Assembly (NCBI GenBank): GCA_021779955.1
Contig: JAJXZS010000050.1
Span: 161,227 to 225,226, forward strand
From: Chloroflexota bacterium
GTDB taxonomy: Bacteria; Chloroflexota; Anaerolineae; Anaerolineales; Anaerolineaceae
DNA: 64,000 nt
Direction of reading: 5' to 3'
This document shows positions 34,788 to 43,899 of the stretch, piece by piece. The notes under the pieces are model-generated. The model saw only the letters and a program-made list of their open reading frames with translations. It did not search any database and had not been told where the DNA came from. Each line of letters begins with the position of its first letter. The first letter of the stretch is position 1. The position numbers were made by a program, and so were the translations under genes.

Positions 34788-35717
34788 TTAAGGCGTGCAG
34801 GTGACACTCAGGGTTGCCACGGCCGGGAAGAGTTGGTGGTTGGGCGTGTCGATGTAGACTTGAATCGAACCGTTCGAGCTTCCAGGAACGATAAGGTCAT
34901 AACTCCCCGAGGTGAGCGTGCCCGCCTCCGTAAACGTCATCGATTGCGAAGGCGTGTTGCCAAGCGGAGTGACATAATAGAATGTCACTGTTCCTGGCGC
35001 GGTTGAGGTAATGCTCGCCGTCAGCTTGATGGTGACAGGGCATGCCCCCGACCACGTGGTAGGTGATACAGACGGCGTGACCCCGGTGATCGCAAACAGT
35101 TGCTCCACCTTGATCACTACCGTGAACGCTGAACTCGCCGAAGGGCCTACACCGAAATTGATACCTTTATCCGTCTGCAGTTCCCAGTTCCCCTTGTATG
35201 TCTTGGGCAGCGACGGCGCAACCAGGTCGACCGAGAGATCGATGGTGTCTCCGGGGGCAACATCCTGATCGATCGTCTTCGAAGCAGGCCCGCTCATCGA
35301 ATCGCCGCTGACGAAGATCAGCCTAAAGTTGCTCGTCCACATTCCAGTTCCGTCATTGCGCAGCCGCCAGGTCTTCTTGAACGCGGTTCCCGGTTCGAAT
35401 ACCGTGTTATCCGGCACGGTGACATCGGTGACAAAGCCCACTTTGTAGGTCGGTTGAGGTGTGTTCGCGACCCCTGGTGTTTCGCTGTTTGAAGGCGTAT
35501 TCCCTGAGAGAGTCGCGGTCGGGAAAGGTGTACTCGTCACAAAAGGTGTGGTGCTGCCGAGGGCAAGCGCCGTTTGCGCTGCGGCCACTGTTTGAGCGAT
35601 TAGGGTTGCCTCGCCGGGGCCTGTTGGCGTACTTGTCCGGCCCAATGGCAGATTACATGCCGCTAAAAGGAAGGCTGCAATCAAGAGAATCGATGTGATT
35701 CGAAATGGTTTGAGCAT
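34788..35717 (-). CDS. NBR1-type Ig-domain lipoprotein
   Basis: 309 residues. Signal peptide with lipobox LLAAC (Cys21) and then a Thr/Pro/Ser-rich linker. Residues about 92-200 form an Ig-like domain of the NBR1 (next to BRCA1) type: FVTDVTVPDNTVFEPGTAFK, TWRLRNDGTGMW, and a later DVAPGDTIDLSVDL strand pair. A further beta-rich C-terminal domain follows. Probably an extracellular surface protein. Such proteins are common in Anaerolineae. AGGAGA precedes the ATG. It lies 47 bases from the tRNA, outside the element. Confidence 0.8.
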   Translation of the reverse strand: MLKPFRITSILLIAAFLLAACNLPLGRTSTPTGPGEATLIAQTVAAAQTALALGSTTPFVTSTPFPTATLSGNTPSNSETPGVANTPQPTYKVGFVTDVTVPDNTVFEPGTAFKKTWRLRNDGTGMWTSNFRLIFVSGDSMSGPASKTIDQDVAPGDTIDLSVDLVAPSLPKTYKGNWELQTDKGINFGVGPSASSAFTVVIKVEQLFAITGVTPSVSPTTWSGACPVTIKLTASITSTAPGTVTFYYVTPLGNTPSQSMTFTEAGTLTSGSYDLIVPGSSNGSIQVYIDTPNHQLFPAVATLSVTCTP

Positions 35718-35834
35718 AAATCTCTCCTGCTGGAGGGCATCATATTCGGCCCGGGGTAGTACATCACCATTATAGGAGGGATTGGATGCCTGTACAATAG
35801 AGCGAAAAGTCAGGATGAGTCCCGACCATCGGCA

Positions 35835-36458
35835 TTACTTCAGTCGCGAAACGAGCTTGCGGATGGGGGGAACGCGGATGAGCATCAGGACCGCCCAAAC
35901 GATCAATCCAACAAGCGGCCAGAACTCGTCTCCCCGGATCGGCAGCAAATTTCCCTTGAGTGTGAGGCCAAAATGGACAATTGCCAGGAAACTTGCGAGA
36001 TAGACGAACCGGTGGATTCTCCTCCAATTCTTCCTCAACCGGACTTTCCAGCCATTTGTGGATGTGATCGCCATGGTCAGCAAGATGAACAGCGCCACCA
36101 AACCAAACCAGATATACTGGCTTTGGACGATCGCCTGGGCAGCCAGTGGAAAATCGAATCCGTAATCCAGGCCAAGGAAAATCAAGAAATGGGTCGCAGC
36201 ATAATAGAATGACCACAACCCTGTAATGCGGCGATATTTGATCCCCCGATTGAAACCGGTGACAATTCTCAACGGCGTAAAAAGCAGGGAGATTACCAGG
36301 AAGATGAGTGCGACATCACCGGTGCGCCTTTCGAGTGTCATGATCGGGTCTGGCCCCAGTTGCCCAATGACGTAGAGCACGCCAAGAACGATTGCTGGCG
36401 TGATGCAGATGAGATTGACCGCCCACCGGTCAAAGCGACGCAGCGTGAAAATGTTCAT
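35835..36458 (-). CDS. msrQ: haem-containing quinone reductase subunit MsrQ
   Basis: 207 residues, about six membrane segments, of the ferric-reductase-like YedZ/MsrQ family. It passes electrons from the quinone pool to MsrP. His residues in membrane helices (AATHFLIF, RRIHRFVYLASF, AIVHFG) fit the b-type haem ligands. The ATG at 36458 directly abuts the msrP stop, so the two are coupled. Identification relies on the MsrP neighbour and helix pattern. Confidence 0.9.
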   Translation of the reverse strand: MNIFTLRRFDRWAVNLICITPAIVLGVLYVIGQLGPDPIMTLERRTGDVALIFLVISLLFTPLRIVTGFNRGIKYRRITGLWSFYYAATHFLIFLGLDYGFDFPLAAQAIVQSQYIWFGLVALFILLTMAITSTNGWKVRLRKNWRRIHRFVYLASFLAIVHFGLTLKGNLLPIRGDEFWPLVGLIVWAVLMLIRVPPIRKLVSRLK

Positions 36459-37370
36459 CTAATAGTTGGTGTTCAAATCCATACCGGCGTAGAGCGAAGC
36501 CACCTGGTCGCCATACCCGTTGAAGAGCAGCGTAGGTCGGCGCCCTAATTCACCCAGCCGCCTTTCTGTAGCCTGCGACCACGGCGTATGCGACACATCG
36601 GGGTTGACGTTGGAATAGAAACCGTAGTAATCCGGCGCAATTGTGTCCCAGAAGGTGGCGGGTTGGTCTGCCACAGCTTCGATCTTCACAATAGACTTGA
36701 TGCTTTTGAATCCATACTTCCACGGGACGACAATGCGTAGAGGTGCTCCATCCTGCTTGGGCAGGGGATCTCCGTACAAGCCGCTGACCAGCAGCGTGAG
36801 ATCGTTGTTCGCTTCATCCAGGCGAAGCCCCTCCGTGTAAGGCCATGGATAGAAAGGATCGTTTTGACCGATCATCTGGGTGGGACGCAGTAACGTAGTG
36901 AATGCGATGTATTTCGCTTCCGGCTTCACCCCGACCGCAGCAAGCAGTTGATTCAAAGGGAAGCCATCCCATGGCACCACGATCGACCATCCTTCGACAC
37001 AACGCATGCGATACACGTGCTCGGTGGCAGTGTAAGTGCTGATAATCTCGTCTGCGGTGATGGTCATGGGATTGTTCACCAAACCGCCGATTTCCACCGT
37101 CCAGGGTTCGGTGACAAAATCACTCACCAGGTTGGCAACCGCGCCTTTGTCTGTGGAAAACTCGTAGAAGTTATTGTAATGCTCGATCGTATCAAGGGGC
37201 GTCTCGACGTCCGGTTGGGGTGTTCCTGAGGCGCTTGGGGTCACTCCGCAAGCAGCCAGCGCGGCTGTGACGCCCATTACCGCGGAGAGTCTGAGGAATT
37301 TTCGCCTGGAAAAATATAACTGCCTGGGGGTGATTTCGTCTTTCAAAAGAGTGTCGGGGTCTTCGTCCAT
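36459..37370 (-). CDS. msrP: molybdopterin methionine sulfoxide reductase MsrP
   Basis: 303 residues. Twin-arginine signal SRRKFLRLSA near residues 21-30, ending in an AAC that may also be a lipobox. The sulfite-oxidase-type Mo domain has the ligand Cys at residue 124 (RMRCVEGW) and the VPWKYGFKSIKSI block near the C-terminus. It repairs oxidised methionine in exported proteins, with electrons from MsrQ. AAAGGA precedes the ATG. Confidence 0.92.
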   Translation of the reverse strand: MDEDPDTLLKDEITPRQLYFSRRKFLRLSAVMGVTAALAACGVTPSASGTPQPDVETPLDTIEHYNNFYEFSTDKGAVANLVSDFVTEPWTVEIGGLVNNPMTITADEIISTYTATEHVYRMRCVEGWSIVVPWDGFPLNQLLAAVGVKPEAKYIAFTTLLRPTQMIGQNDPFYPWPYTEGLRLDEANNDLTLLVSGLYGDPLPKQDGAPLRIVVPWKYGFKSIKSIVKIEAVADQPATFWDTIAPDYYGFYSNVNPDVSHTPWSQATERRLGELGRRPTLLFNGYGDQVASLYAGMDLNTNY

Positions 37371-37483
37371 TTTCCCATCCTTTTCCGAAAGCGAGCCAAC
37401 ATTGGTTTTAATATAGCATTTTCGAGTTGGGCTTACATGATGCTTGGATGAGAGTCTGATAGACTACCTGGCGGTTTGGTTGG

Positions 37484-38704
37484 CTACTTGAGATGCCGTA
37501 CGAACGATTGTAAAGCGTAAGTAAGAATGCCCATCAGGGCGAGCACTCCTGCGCTGATATAGACTGCGACGGGCTCACCGAACACATTTGCCAGCATTCC
37601 GGCGAGCAGGCCGCCCATGGTCGTTCCGCCCATGAAGATCAAGGCGTAGAAGCTCATCACCCTCCCCCGCAAGTGGTCGCTTGCTAACGATTGGATCAAC
37701 GTGTTCGAGACATTGACCACGGCCATAAGGCTCCACCCCACTACGGCTAGCATCAACAGCGAAAATGGGATCCAGCGCGCCAGCCCAAACGCCAGAACTG
37801 CCAGAGGCAGCACAAATGTGCCGATCGTGTAGATTCTCCCCCGAAATCCGTGTGATCCTAAGGAGGCAACCATCAAACCGCCGATCAATGATCCGAATCC
37901 TCTCGCAGAGAGCAGCAGGCCGTTCGTCGTGACGCCACCATGCACCACTTCGACTGCCCATGCCGGTATCAGTACTAGGATACCAAATCCGAACCCGCCC
38001 ACGATGGCAAGATTTCCCAACAGCAAACGAATCGTCTGGTTCGAGAAAGCGGCAGTGAATCCTTCCTTAATATCCTCCCAGGGTGGGCGCCTTTCCGGCA
38101 TCTCGAACTTCCCCAGAGACATCATGGCAAGTGCGGAAATCACTGCAACGAATGAGATGGCGTTTATTGTGAAACACCAACCCGGGCCAAGCAATGCGTA
38201 TATCACGCCGGCTACCGCAGGGCCGACCACAACGCCCAGGTTAAACATTGTTGCGTTCAATGCAATCGCATTGGTCAGATCTTTCCGCTCGACCATTTCT
38301 GCAACGAAGGATTGGCGCGTGGGAGTGTCGAAGGCGTTGGCAATGCCCAACATAAAGGAAAGTACGATGATATGCCACGGCTGAACCAGATGCGTGAATG
38401 CCAGCACGGCCAGGAGTGCGGCCAGTACCATCATCATCGATTGGGTGATGATAAGCAGCTTGCGCTTGGAAATTCGGTCGGCAACCAACCCGCCAAAAAG
38501 GGTCAGCAGAATTGTAGGGATGCCTGCGGCAAAACTGACATATCCAAGGAATGCGGGAGAATGGGTCAGGTCGAAAACCAGGAAACCTTGAGCCGTGGAT
38601 TGCATCCACGTTCCGACCAGCGAAACCAATTGTCCGATGAACCAAAGGCGGTAGTTGGGATGTTGTAGCGCTGCAAACGTCTCTTTGACTCGTAAAGAAA
38701 TCAT
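37484..38704 (-). CDS. MFS exporter (EntS-like)
   Basis: About 406 residues with twelve hydrophobic segments. Typical EntS/MFS_3 start, FAALQHPNYRLWFIGQLVSL, then GTWMQSTAQGFLVFDLTHS and, in loop 2-3, GGLVADRISKRKLL. A longer frame beginning at 38791 adds a non-family N-terminus that overlaps a promoter-like TATAAC, so I use the ATG at 38702-38704. Substrate unknown. It stands alone, divergent from a lipoprotein gene. Confidence 0.85.
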   Translation of the reverse strand: MISLRVKETFAALQHPNYRLWFIGQLVSLVGTWMQSTAQGFLVFDLTHSPAFLGYVSFAAGIPTILLTLFGGLVADRISKRKLLIITQSMMMVLAALLAVLAFTHLVQPWHIIVLSFMLGIANAFDTPTRQSFVAEMVERKDLTNAIALNATMFNLGVVVGPAVAGVIYALLGPGWCFTINAISFVAVISALAMMSLGKFEMPERRPPWEDIKEGFTAAFSNQTIRLLLGNLAIVGGFGFGILVLIPAWAVEVVHGGVTTNGLLLSARGFGSLIGGLMVASLGSHGFRGRIYTIGTFVLPLAVLAFGLARWIPFSLLMLAVVGWSLMAVVNVSNTLIQSLASDHLRGRVMSFYALIFMGGTTMGGLLAGMLANVFGEPVAVYISAGVLALMGILTYALQSFVRHLK

Positions 38705-38814
38705 GGCGATCGATTCCGTCTTCCTGACATTTCTGTTATACCATAATCGCTGCAAGTTGCCTTCAGGTAATCTGAGAGGGAAATGAGTCAATCCTTACAA
38801 AACTATCAGAAAGG

Positions 38815-38843
38815 TTGACCCTGGTCGCTTAACTTCTTACACT
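38815..38843 (+). promoter_or_regulatory. promoter of lipoprotein gene, probably leaderless
   Basis: TTGACC (38815-38820), 17 bases, TACACT (38838-38843). The ATG at 38850 is only six bases after the -10 box, so transcription should begin at or next to the start codon. Confidence 0.72.
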
Positions 38844-38849
38844 GAACAT

Positions 38850-39302
38850 ATGCTCAAAAAACGCGTGTATGCTGCAATCATCGTATTTTTAGTACTGCTG
38901 CTCGTTGGATGTACACCACAGAAGGCAACACCGCAAGCTTCGTCTACGATGCAGACCGCGTCATCGGATTCCGGTAACGCTGCAAACAACGCCGCTGTTC
39001 AACCGGAGAATTCTTCGGAAGCCCCTCAATCGGAGGTCCTACCTCAAAGTCCGCTGCAACTGATCATCGATTCCCCGCTGGACGGGGCTGTGATCGCCAC
39101 AAAAGAAGTGCAGATTACCGGAAAAACAGCTCCGGGAGCTGTAGTAAGTGTGGCCGATGCGTTCACACAAGCAGACGACTTGGGTCAATTCACTTTGACA
39201 ACTGTCATTGAGCCTGGCCTGCAACTGATTGAGATTGAGGCAACAAATAATTCCGGAGAAGACATCATTCAGACGCTCAGCGTTGATGTTGAACCTGAGT
39301 GA
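38850..39302 (+). CDS. small lipoprotein with Ig-like/BIG-type domain
   Basis: 150 residues. Signal peptide with lipobox LLVGC (Cys21), a Ser/Gln/Ala-rich linker, then a C-terminal domain beginning LIIDSPLDGAVIATKEVQIT and continuing GKTAPGAVVSV, the pattern of bacterial Ig-like surface modules. Transcript is probably leaderless. Followed closely by a secreted protein gene with which it is likely co-transcribed. Function unknown; probably cell-surface. Confidence 0.7.
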   Translation: MLKKRVYAAIIVFLVLLLVGCTPQKATPQASSTMQTASSDSGNAANNAAVQPENSSEAPQSEVLPQSPLQLIIDSPLDGAVIATKEVQITGKTAPGAVVSVADAFTQADDLGQFTLTTVIEPGLQLIEIEATNNSGEDIIQTLSVDVEPE

Positions 39303-39314
39303 GAGGAGATGAAA

Positions 39315-40199
39315 ATGAAATTGAACAGAAAATTCCTGCACGCTTGTTTGTTGTTGGCCGTCGTTCTGGCTATGACTGCCACCACTGCCTTCGCTTCGCC
39401 CTCTGACGTTTCGTCATTGCTCAAGCCGAAGCACACCCCCGTTCCTCCTGTGACCACCACAGAGGTTTCCTCCACCGATACGGGCTCTACCGAAGTCAGC
39501 CCGACTGAAGAGGTGACTCCCGCCCCGCATGGAAATTCAGATCATGCCAAGAACAAGGACAAGGGGAATGGCAATGGTAATGGCAATCAGAAGGCAAACT
39601 TCCGGGGTGTTGTTGCCGCTTCAGATGCAACCAGCCTGACCGTCACCTTGAAGAATGGCACCGAAGTGGTATTCACTCTCGACGCCAACACGGTGATCAA
39701 GTATCCGGCGCACTTCACACCCACCGCAACCGAAACTGCAACTGAAGTCGCTACCACTGAAGCTCCAACCGAAGCCGCAACCACTACCGCGATACCCGAA
39801 GGCCCACTCCCGGTAGGTGCTCAGGTCTCGGTCAAGGCTGCCCTTCAAAGTGACGATACTTACCTTGCCTTGATTGTCATGGTCATCCCTGGCAAACCGG
39901 TCAAAGTCAATCACGTAGGTGTAATCACAGCCTTTACCGCCGGTGAATCCATCGAAATCACCGCTAAAGACGGTACCGTTGCCACCTTCAAACTTTCTGA
40001 AACCACCAAGTATTTGCCGGAAGGTTCTGAAGCGACACTCAAAGTTGGCGATACCGTCACCATCATCATGCCGCGTGTGATCATTGGCCAACCCTGGATT
40101 GCCATGGGTGTGGTGCTTCATTCAACAGACGGAACAGAAACCGAAGGTACTGAGGCACCTGAAGCTCCCGAGGCGCCCGAAGCCGGAACCACTGACTAG
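39315..40199 (+). CDS. secreted protein with two DUF5666-like units
   Basis: About 294 residues. Signal peptide ending AFA-SPS near residue 26. Thr/Pro-rich linkers flank two units of the DUF5666 pattern: FRGVVAASDATSLTVTLKNG followed by TEVVFTLDANTVI, and VGVITAFTAGESIEITAKDG followed by TVATFKLSETTKY. GAGGAG lies six bases before the ATG at 39315; the ATG at 39309 touches it and is less likely. Ends in an Ala/Pro/Glu-rich tail. Extracellular, function unknown. Confidence 0.72.
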   Translation: MKLNRKFLHACLLLAVVLAMTATTAFASPSDVSSLLKPKHTPVPPVTTTEVSSTDTGSTEVSPTEEVTPAPHGNSDHAKNKDKGNGNGNGNQKANFRGVVAASDATSLTVTLKNGTEVVFTLDANTVIKYPAHFTPTATETATEVATTEAPTEAATTTAIPEGPLPVGAQVSVKAALQSDDTYLALIVMVIPGKPVKVNHVGVITAFTAGESIEITAKDGTVATFKLSETTKYLPEGSEATLKVGDTVTIIMPRVIIGQPWIAMGVVLHSTDGTETEGTEAPEAPEAPEAGTTD

Positions 40200-40279
40200 G
40201 CAAAAAAGGGATACGCTCGGGGTTTCTAAATACCCTTTCGCCAGTCTCTAGTTGCAAACGACAATCTGAGTAGATTTTG

Positions 40280-40316
40280 GACACACTCCCAATATGTACC
40301 GGGAGTGTGTCTTTTA
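40280..40316 (+). terminator. terminator of secreted-protein gene
   Basis: GACACACTCCC / GGGAGTGTGTC, 11-bp perfect stem with a 10-base loop and a TTTT tail. Confidence 0.9.
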
Positions 40317-40351
40317 TGCGGCCCCGATGGTAATACCAGGCTGGCAATCGC

Positions 40352-40380
40352 TTGACCATACAGGATGGTTTTGATACAAT
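40352..40380 (+). promoter_or_regulatory. promoter of RIO kinase gene
   Basis: TTGACC (40352-40357), 17 bases, TACAAT (40375-40380). The expected start near 40387 leaves a leader of about 200 bases before the kinase ATG. Confidence 0.78.
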
Positions 40381-40417
40381 ATTTTCATACTTCTTTGAAA
40401 GGAGGCGCCGTAAACTG

Positions 40418-40483
40418 ATGAGTGCAAAATGGGTCCGTGTCTGCGGTGGTTTTCGCGCACCTCGAGAGGGAAGGGTACTCTAG
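40418..40483 (+). CDS. putative leader peptide ahead of RIO kinase
   Basis: 21 codons, MSAKWVRVCGGFRAPREGRV-L, with GGAGG 12 bases upstream of the ATG. It lies between the promoter and a strong terminator. No proof of translation; the peptide has no run of one codon that would point to amino-acid control, but has five Arg/Lys in the second half. Confidence 0.4.
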   Translation: MSAKWVRVCGGFRAPREGRVL

Positions 40484-40509
40484 ACTGTTTTAAGTCTTGG
40501 CATTTCTCG

Positions 40510-40541
40510 CCACAGGTGTGCAGCATCTGTGGTTTTTGTTT
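40510..40541 (+). terminator. attenuator-like terminator before RIO kinase gene
   Basis: CCACAGGTG / CATCTGTGG stem (one G-T pair) followed by TTTTTGTTTT, 44 bases before the kinase ATG and downstream of its promoter. Confidence 0.8.
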
Positions 40542-40584
40542 TAAATCAGTTCGTTCGATGCAGTGAGAAAAGTGAAGAAAGATA

Positions 40585-41604
40585 ATGAATTCTAATAACC
40601 TGGATGATATCAATGAGATGGATGAGACCATGGACCTGCCTCGTGTCCGGCATACACCTCCATCGAGAAAGAAATCGACCCATGTCCTGAAAAAGATGAC
40701 CAGAAGCGCCCTCACAGGATGGGATTCGATCGCTGCAAATATCAAAAATTTTACATATCAGCCCTCGCGGCATGAAAGCGAATGGCTGATGAGTTCGTTG
40801 GGTGAATTCTATGACCAGCGCTGGTTCGAAGACATCCTGATGATGGTTAAGGGCGGCAAAGAAGCTTCGGTGTATCTGTGCAGAAGCAGCGTTCAAGTTG
40901 GTGTGCCGCTCATCGCTGCCAAGGTTTATCGGCCAAGGCGGTTCCGCAACCTCAAGAATGATCATATCTATCGGGAAGGCCGCTCACAGGTGGAAACTGA
41001 TGGCAAGATCATTTTGGACGACGGCAAGCTTCATGCCATGGCGCAAAAAACCCGTTTTGGCATGGAATTGCTTCACGAATCCTGGCTTGGGCATGAGTAC
41101 AAAACCATGGAACTGCTTGCGAAGGCTGGAGCAGATATCCCCCGACCGTACGCCAGCGGAGCCAACGCGATTCTCATGCAATACATTGGCGATGAGGTCG
41201 CGGCCGCTCCGACACTGAACACGATCAGCCTTTCATCCACCGAAGCGCGCGTTCTCTTCGAGCGTGTAGTGCACAACATCGATGTCTGCCTCAAGGCAGG
41301 CAGGATCCATGCGGACCTTTCGGCATATAACATCCTGTATTGGCAAGGTGAAATTTCATTGATCGATTTTCCGCAGGCAATCCACCCTGATGAGAACCGC
41401 AATGCATATCGCATTTTCCAACGCGACGTGCTGCGCGTCTGCGAATACTTTGCCGGCCAGGGTGTCCACTCCGATCCATTGGGGCTGGCACGGCAACTCT
41501 GGCTCGCGCAAGGCAGGCGCATCGCACCTGAGATCGACCCTCTCTATCTGGACCCTGAGAAAAGAGAAGATCGCAGGGCCTGGGAAAAACAGGGCCGAAG
41601 TTGA
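40585..41604 (+). CDS. RIO-family serine protein kinase
   Basis: 339 residues. RIO1-like domain: ATP-binding VKGGKEASVY at 88-97, Lys113 in IAAKVYR, catalytic Asp244 and Asn249 in IHADLSAYNIL, metal-binding Asp261 in SLIDFPQ. RIO kinases act in ribosome maturation in eukaryotes and archaea; bacterial homologues exist but their substrates are unknown. The gene has its own promoter and an attenuator-like leader. It stands alone between terminators. Confidence 0.9.
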   Translation: MNSNNLDDINEMDETMDLPRVRHTPPSRKKSTHVLKKMTRSALTGWDSIAANIKNFTYQPSRHESEWLMSSLGEFYDQRWFEDILMMVKGGKEASVYLCRSSVQVGVPLIAAKVYRPRRFRNLKNDHIYREGRSQVETDGKIILDDGKLHAMAQKTRFGMELLHESWLGHEYKTMELLAKAGADIPRPYASGANAILMQYIGDEVAAAPTLNTISLSSTEARVLFERVVHNIDVCLKAGRIHADLSAYNILYWQGEISLIDFPQAIHPDENRNAYRIFQRDVLRVCEYFAGQGVHSDPLGLARQLWLAQGRRIAPEIDPLYLDPEKREDRRAWEKQGRS

Positions 41605-41608
41605 ACAG

Positions 41609-41640
41609 AAATCCCGGCGGCATCGCCGGGATTTATTTTG
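41609..41640 (+). terminator. terminator of RIO kinase gene
   Basis: AAATCCCGGCG / CGCCGGGATTT with a GCAT loop, then TATTTTGG. A TATAAT (41643-41648) for the next gene follows at once. Confidence 0.88.
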
Positions 41641-41739
41641 GATATAATACAGTAACCAATTTCTCGATTATCAAATGCTGGAACTCCTGTAAACTTGTCC
41701 GGAATTACTGAATATAGGGAAGAAAAAAAGGAGCCCTGA

Positions 41740-42186
41740 ATGGGATTCGAAATCCGCTCCATGCACATCGAAGATTATGACCAGGTCCTCGCCCTGTGGA
41801 AGCGCAGCAAGGGAATTGGACTTTCGAGCGCCGACGAACGTGAGTCCATCCAATCATTCTTGCGTTACAATCCAAACCTTTGTTTTGTCGCACGAAACGG
41901 TGAATTGATCATCGGCACCGCCTTATGTGGTTTTGACGGGCGCAGAGGCTATCTCTATCACCTGGCGGTCGATGAAGCTTTCAGGTGCCAGGGAATCGGG
42001 AACGCCTTGATGCAGCGCAGCCTGGATGAACTGCACAAGATCGGCGGGCAAAAGTGTCACCTGCTGGTCTATTTCGAAAATGAGAGCGCGCAGAGCTTCT
42101 ACAAACAAACCGGATGGGTACTCCGCACGGATATTCTGGTTATGTCAAAAGATTTGGGTTGCGGCTCGGAACCGGGATCCTGCTGA
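41740..42186 (+). CDS. GNAT N-acetyltransferase (YpeA-like)
   Basis: 148 residues, one GNAT domain. Acetyl-CoA loop is VDEAFRCQGIGNALMQRSLD, and the last strand is QSFYKQTGWVLRTDILVMSK. Resembles YpeA/RimI-type acetyltransferases. Substrate unknown. Adjacent to a lipoprotein gene two bases after its stop codon. Confidence 0.82.
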   Translation: MGFEIRSMHIEDYDQVLALWKRSKGIGLSSADERESIQSFLRYNPNLCFVARNGELIIGTALCGFDGRRGYLYHLAVDEAFRCQGIGNALMQRSLDELHKIGGQKCHLLVYFENESAQSFYKQTGWVLRTDILVMSKDLGCGSEPGSC

Positions 42187-42187
42187 A

Positions 42188-42787
42188 ATGAAGCGCCATT
42201 CGGCTATCTTTCGAGAACTGCTTTTGATCGGACTGGCGATCCTCATAGTCACAGCCTTGGCTGGCTGCGAACGCCCTGCCACTGCAACAAGCTGGCGGCC
42301 CATCGAGACATCGCAGAATTTGGAAACCAGGCAAGCCCTTGCCACCCAGGAAGATGCCTATCGGACCCTTCCGGCTCCAACTCCCACGCTCGCCTTGCCC
42401 TTCCCCACGCCGGAATCGCTTCCCGACTCTCTGCCGAAATCGGTCAAAGGCTATGAGTTGTACTCGTGGCAAAGTGGGCACGATTGGAATTTCACGCTGA
42501 TCACGGGAACCAATCGCGCCAAAGCCTTCGATGAGATCATTGCCCCTGGCAACAGCATAGGAGGCGATGGTTTCGTCAAGTTTTCCGTCACCGGAATCGC
42601 GGAGATCGAAAAGCTGGTTGCCTTGTTACCCGCAAACGAGCAGGTATTTTGGAGCGGAATGGACCTCGGCGATCAGGTGCCCAGCGGAACGGTCTACCTC
42701 ACTTTTCCGCCTCAAAATGTGATTGAAGAATTGGTGAAGTTTTGTGCTGATCACCAGGTTCAACTTCAACTATTAAAAGAACCCTGA
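42188..42787 (+). CDS. lipoprotein of unknown function
   Basis: 199 residues. Signal peptide with lipobox ALAGC (Cys27), then a Pro/Thr-rich linker and a C-terminal domain of about 110 residues beginning LPKSVKGYELYSWQSGHDWN, a pattern of alternating strands with an Asn-Arg-Ala-Lys loop. The ATG at 42188 is just after the stop of the acetyltransferase gene. Family not recognised. Extracellular, anchored. Confidence 0.68.
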   Translation: MKRHSAIFRELLLIGLAILIVTALAGCERPATATSWRPIETSQNLETRQALATQEDAYRTLPAPTPTLALPFPTPESLPDSLPKSVKGYELYSWQSGHDWNFTLITGTNRAKAFDEIIAPGNSIGGDGFVKFSVTGIAEIEKLVALLPANEQVFWSGMDLGDQVPSGTVYLTFPPQNVIEELVKFCADHQVQLQLLKEP

Positions 42788-42797
42788 AAAGGAACCC

Positions 42798-43799
42798 ATG
42801 ATCTCTCCTGATCTCCCACTGATCGATTTGCACCATCACCTGGACGGCAGCGTCCGCCTGGAAACGATCCTCGATATCGGCTTGAAGTACAACCTCCCGC
42901 TGCCGGCGGCAACGCTCGATGAGCTCAGACCATTCGTCCAAGTTTCCGACCCGAAGCCCGGTGTGATGGCTTTCATCGAGAAGTTCGAATGGATGATCGG
43001 CATTCTGGTCGATTATGACACTTGCAGGCGGATTGCCTTCGAAGCTGTTGAGGATGCTGCAAAGGAAGGCATCGACTACCTCGAGCTTCGCTACAGTCCA
43101 TGGTTCATGGCTTCTGCTCATCGTCTCGACGTCCATGGGGTCATCGAAGCCGTGACCGATGGCATCCGCAGCGGTGAACGGTCGTTCGGTATCAAAGCCA
43201 ACCAGTTGGGCATTCTAAGCCGTCATTACGGCCCCGACATTGCCTGGAGAGAGCTCAAACATCTCCTCGCTTTTAAAGACGAGATCACCGGATTGGATCT
43301 TGCCGGTGACGAAGCCAATTTCCCGGGGACGCTGTTTGGCGAACACTTCAAGCGCGCAAGGGATGCCGGTTGGCACATCACTGTGCACGCCGGTGAGTCT
43401 GCGGGACCCTCGAGCATCTGGCAGGCAATCGACGAGCTTGGCGCAGAGCGGATAGGCCATGCAGTCCATACGCCTGAAGATCCGCGCTTATTGGATGCTT
43501 TGAAAGAGCGCAAGATTGGCATCGAGTGTAACCTTACCAGCAATGTCCAGACGAGCACCGTGGCTGATTATGCCGCTCACCCGTTGAAGCTCTTTCTCGA
43601 AAAAGGATTGCTTGCCACGATCAATACCGATGACCCGGGGATCAGTGCGATCGATTTGCACTACGAATATGACGTCGCTGCGCCGAAAGCCGGTTTATCA
43701 GATGCGATGATCCGTACAGCCCAGGCGAATGCATTGACCACTGCATTTCTCAGCTCGGGCGATAAGAAGAAGCTTCTCGAAAGACATACTCAAAAATAA
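42798..43799 (+). CDS. add: adenosine deaminase
   Basis: 333 residues. All family motifs are present: metal-binding LHHHLDGS near 11-18, VHAGE near 200, RIGHAVHTPED near 215-225, NLTSN, and NTDDPG near 275. Deaminates adenosine to inosine in purine salvage. AAGGAA precedes the ATG. It is of normal length and shows no missing catalytic residue. Likely co-transcribed with the lipoprotein upstream (10-base gap). Confidence 0.93.
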   Translation: MISPDLPLIDLHHHLDGSVRLETILDIGLKYNLPLPAATLDELRPFVQVSDPKPGVMAFIEKFEWMIGILVDYDTCRRIAFEAVEDAAKEGIDYLELRYSPWFMASAHRLDVHGVIEAVTDGIRSGERSFGIKANQLGILSRHYGPDIAWRELKHLLAFKDEITGLDLAGDEANFPGTLFGEHFKRARDAGWHITVHAGESAGPSSIWQAIDELGAERIGHAVHTPEDPRLLDALKERKIGIECNLTSNVQTSTVADYAAHPLKLFLEKGLLATINTDDPGISAIDLHYEYDVAAPKAGLSDAMIRTAQANALTTAFLSSGDKKKLLERHTQK

Positions 43800-43899
43800 A
43801 CAATCCGCACTATTTCTGCGCGAGCCATGATGAACATGCAGAATCCTTCCAAAGTCGCTATGCTATAATGCAATTAACATCAGGCAGGCAAATCCACAA

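Larger units (their letters stand above)
40200..40584. other. 385-base stretch: terminator, then promoter and attenuator-like leader of RIO kinase gene
   Basis: Holds the terminator of the secreted protein (40280-40316), the promoter 40352-40380, a 21-codon frame with a GGAGG site (40418-40483), a small AGACT/AGTCT hairpin (40482-40497) and a U-tailed terminator (40510-40541) ahead of the kinase gene. Confidence 0.75.

Noticed and set aside
35770..36216. 148-codon minus-strand frame overlapping msrQ
   Set aside because: Lies in another frame of the msrQ coding region and has no domain.
38705..38791. Longer N-terminus of the MFS exporter
   Set aside because: Added residues are not membrane-like and overlap a promoter-like TATAAC; family begins at the later Met.
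40416..40445. CTGATGA word in the RIO kinase leader resembling a hammerhead ribozyme core
   Set aside because: No matching GAAA and no stems around it could be drawn; explained by the leader frame start.
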